Part shown: one piece after another, positions 6,190 to 7,056 of the stretch
How positions within the stretch are numbered: the stretch's first letter is position 1
Layout of the letters: every line of letters starts with the position of its first letter
Assembly: GCA_943324725.2 (NCBI GenBank)
Contig: CALPMR020000159.1
Span: 1 to 7,056, forward strand
Length of the DNA: 7,056 bases
Source of the DNA: Bordetella parapertussis
GTDB taxonomy: Bacteria; Cyanobacteriota; Cyanobacteriia; PCC-6307; Cyanobiaceae
Reading direction: 5' to 3'
Notes under the pieces: generated by a model
What the model saw: only the letters and a program-made list of their open reading frames with translations
What the model was told of the DNA's origin: nothing
Databases searched by the model: none
Translations under genes and position numbers: made by a program

Positions 6190-6225
6190 CCCGCCCCCCC
6201 CTGCACGCCCATGCAGGAAAGCGGG
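6190..6225. repeat. GC-rich two-part hairpin at the rearrangement boundary
   Basis: An inner stem CCTGCA (6200-6205) / TGCAGG (6212-6217) closes a six-base loop. An outer stem CCCGC (6190-6194) / GCGGG (6221-6225) is separated from it by a C-run on one side and AAA on the other. No T-run follows on either strand, so it is not an intrinsic terminator. It sits directly next to the tRNA-like fragment and upstream of the decayed DUF4114 gene. Confidence 0.45.
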
Positions 6226-6284
6226 GCATCACATGTTCCCTACGTGAGCGCAGAAATACCAATCAAGGCAAGTGGTGTCGCCTC

Positions 6285-7056
6285 GAGACAGGCGCGTCCC
6301 TGGTGCTGCCTCGCTTCGGGGAACTGCGCCGCAGCCCCGGCGAAGGCAGGACCCTGAGCTTCACCCCGAATGCCGAGTTCGCCGCTGGCCAGGGCAGCAT
6401 GCAGTTCAGGTTCGAGAAGACCACGGCGGCGAACCTGCTCAGCCGCAGCAGCTTCGTGGTGCTCGTTGACAAGCAGCCCCAGCAGCAGAGCTACCAGCTG
6501 CAGCTGAGCGAGCCAGGCGACAACGCCTTCGAGACGCTGCCGATCGGCTTCAGCCAGGCGATCAACCGCGAGCGGATCACACGCGCGATGCCTTCGCCAG
6601 CCTGGTGCCCCGCCGCGGCGGCAGCGGCAGCTTCCGCGAACTGGGCGGCGATGGGCTGTTCGGCGATCGGGCCGGCCGGGCGGTGGTGCGGCGGCTCAAT
6701 CAGGCGGCAGCCTTGCAGGCGGCACCGCTGCAGGCGCAGGCTGCTGACAATCAAGAGCTGGCTGCAGATGCACTCACAGAGAGGCTGATGCCGGCAGGGA
6801 CAGCGATGACAGGGCGGCGGCCTTGAGCGAGAACAACCTGATCGGCGCCCTCTCCGGCCTGCAGGTGGCGGATGATCAGGTGGGGCTGCAGCAGTTCGAA
6901 CTGCGGGAAGCGGCCTATCTGGCCCCCTTCAGCCGCGTCGACGGGCAGACCTTCTTCGCCTTTGCTTCCGCCAATGACGATGGCGTGAGCCATTTCCTCG
7001 CGCTGGGAAGCAATGTGATCGGCTTCGAGGATCTGCCGGGCGGCGGCGACTGGGAC
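6285..7056 (+). pseudogene. Frameshifted, 5'-truncated DUF4114-domain surface/secreted protein remnant, runs off the window
   Basis: Protein-like sequence continues through all three plus-strand frames. The first segment (about 6285-6584) reads LSFTPNAEF, GSMQFRFEKTTAANLLSRSS, VVLVDKQPQQQSYQLQLSEP and FSQAINRERITR. The second (about 6584-6800) reads RDAFASLVPRRGGSGSFREL, GLFGDRAGRAVVRRLNQ and LAADALTERLMPAG. The third (about 6800-7056) reads AALSENNLIGALSGLQVADD, FFAFASANDDGVSHF and IGFEDLPGGGDWD. The last is the hallmark of DUF4114, a C-terminal domain of large cyanobacterial extracellular or calcium-binding repeat proteins. The switches fall near 6582-6587, in CGCGCG, and near 6795-6805. 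Each fits loss of one base. No secretion signal, start or ribosome binding site is visible. ATG 6159 opens the first frame, but its first 40 or so residues look random and overlap the tRNA-like fragment and hairpin, so I do not treat it as the start. Sequencing errors could mimic the frameshifts. Confidence 0.65.

Noticed and set aside
6190..6225. Intrinsic terminator
   Set aside because: The GC-rich hairpin has no T-run after it on either strand.
6165..6250. Complete tRNA gene on the minus strand
   Set aside because: Only the T-arm and acceptor 3' strand are convincing. No complementary 5' acceptor strand, D-arm or anticodon stem-loop could be found.
6159..6284. ATG 6159 as start of a 209-residue plus-strand protein
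   Set aside because: The first 40 or so residues look random, no ribosome binding site is present, and the frame leaves the conserved protein near 6585. Better read as part of a decayed gene.
6751..6993. 80-codon minus-strand open frame within the DUF4114 remnant
   Set aside because: Antisense shadow. The plus strand carries the DUF4114 signature FEDLPGGGDWD at its end.

Overview
The window is GC-rich DNA that looks cyanobacterial, most likely from a Synechococcus/Cyanobium-type organism. Two perfect copies of the palindrome GCGATCGC (the HIP1 repeat typical of many cyanobacteria) lie at 15-22 and 1613-1620. The first, partial protein resembles a family I know only from cyanobacteria. Shine-Dalgarno sites are sparse. 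The exact genus cannot be read from the sequence.

Layout, left to right: (1) 2-637 (+), the 3' part of a gene resembling cyanobacterial CAAX/CPBP-type putative proteases; (2) 709-1992 (+), a FIST sensory protein; (3) 1989-3713 (+), a GAF-like/GGDEF/EAL protein that shares an ATGA stop/start with the FIST gene; (4) a gap of only three bases; (5) on the minus strand, read right to left, a 55-residue hydrophobic small protein (5898-6065), a stand-alone PAS protein (5543-5923) and a PAS-GGDEF-EAL protein (3717-5546). These minus-strand genes overlap successively by 26 and 4 bases; (6) 6066-6284, a non-coding boundary with a small dyad, a tRNA-3'-end-like element and a GC-rich hairpin; (7) 6285-7056 (+), a decayed, frameshifted relative of DUF4114 surface proteins that runs off the window.

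The core (709-6065) is two cyclic-di-GMP signalling modules placed tail to tail. Each has a sensory protein coupled by a 4-base overlap to a composite GGDEF-EAL enzyme, and each enzyme carries its own extra sensory domain (GAF-like or PAS). Both EAL domains keep every catalytic residue I could check, so both proteins are probably phosphodiesterases. The GGDEF domains differ in complementary ways. The plus-strand one has the inhibitory RxxD site but a changed nucleotide-binding motif and SGDEF. The minus-strand one has canonical LPNR and GGDEF but no RxxD site. The small hydrophobic protein at the head of the minus-strand operon is a candidate membrane partner for the PAS proteins. The right-hand edge looks like a site of gene loss or rearrangement.
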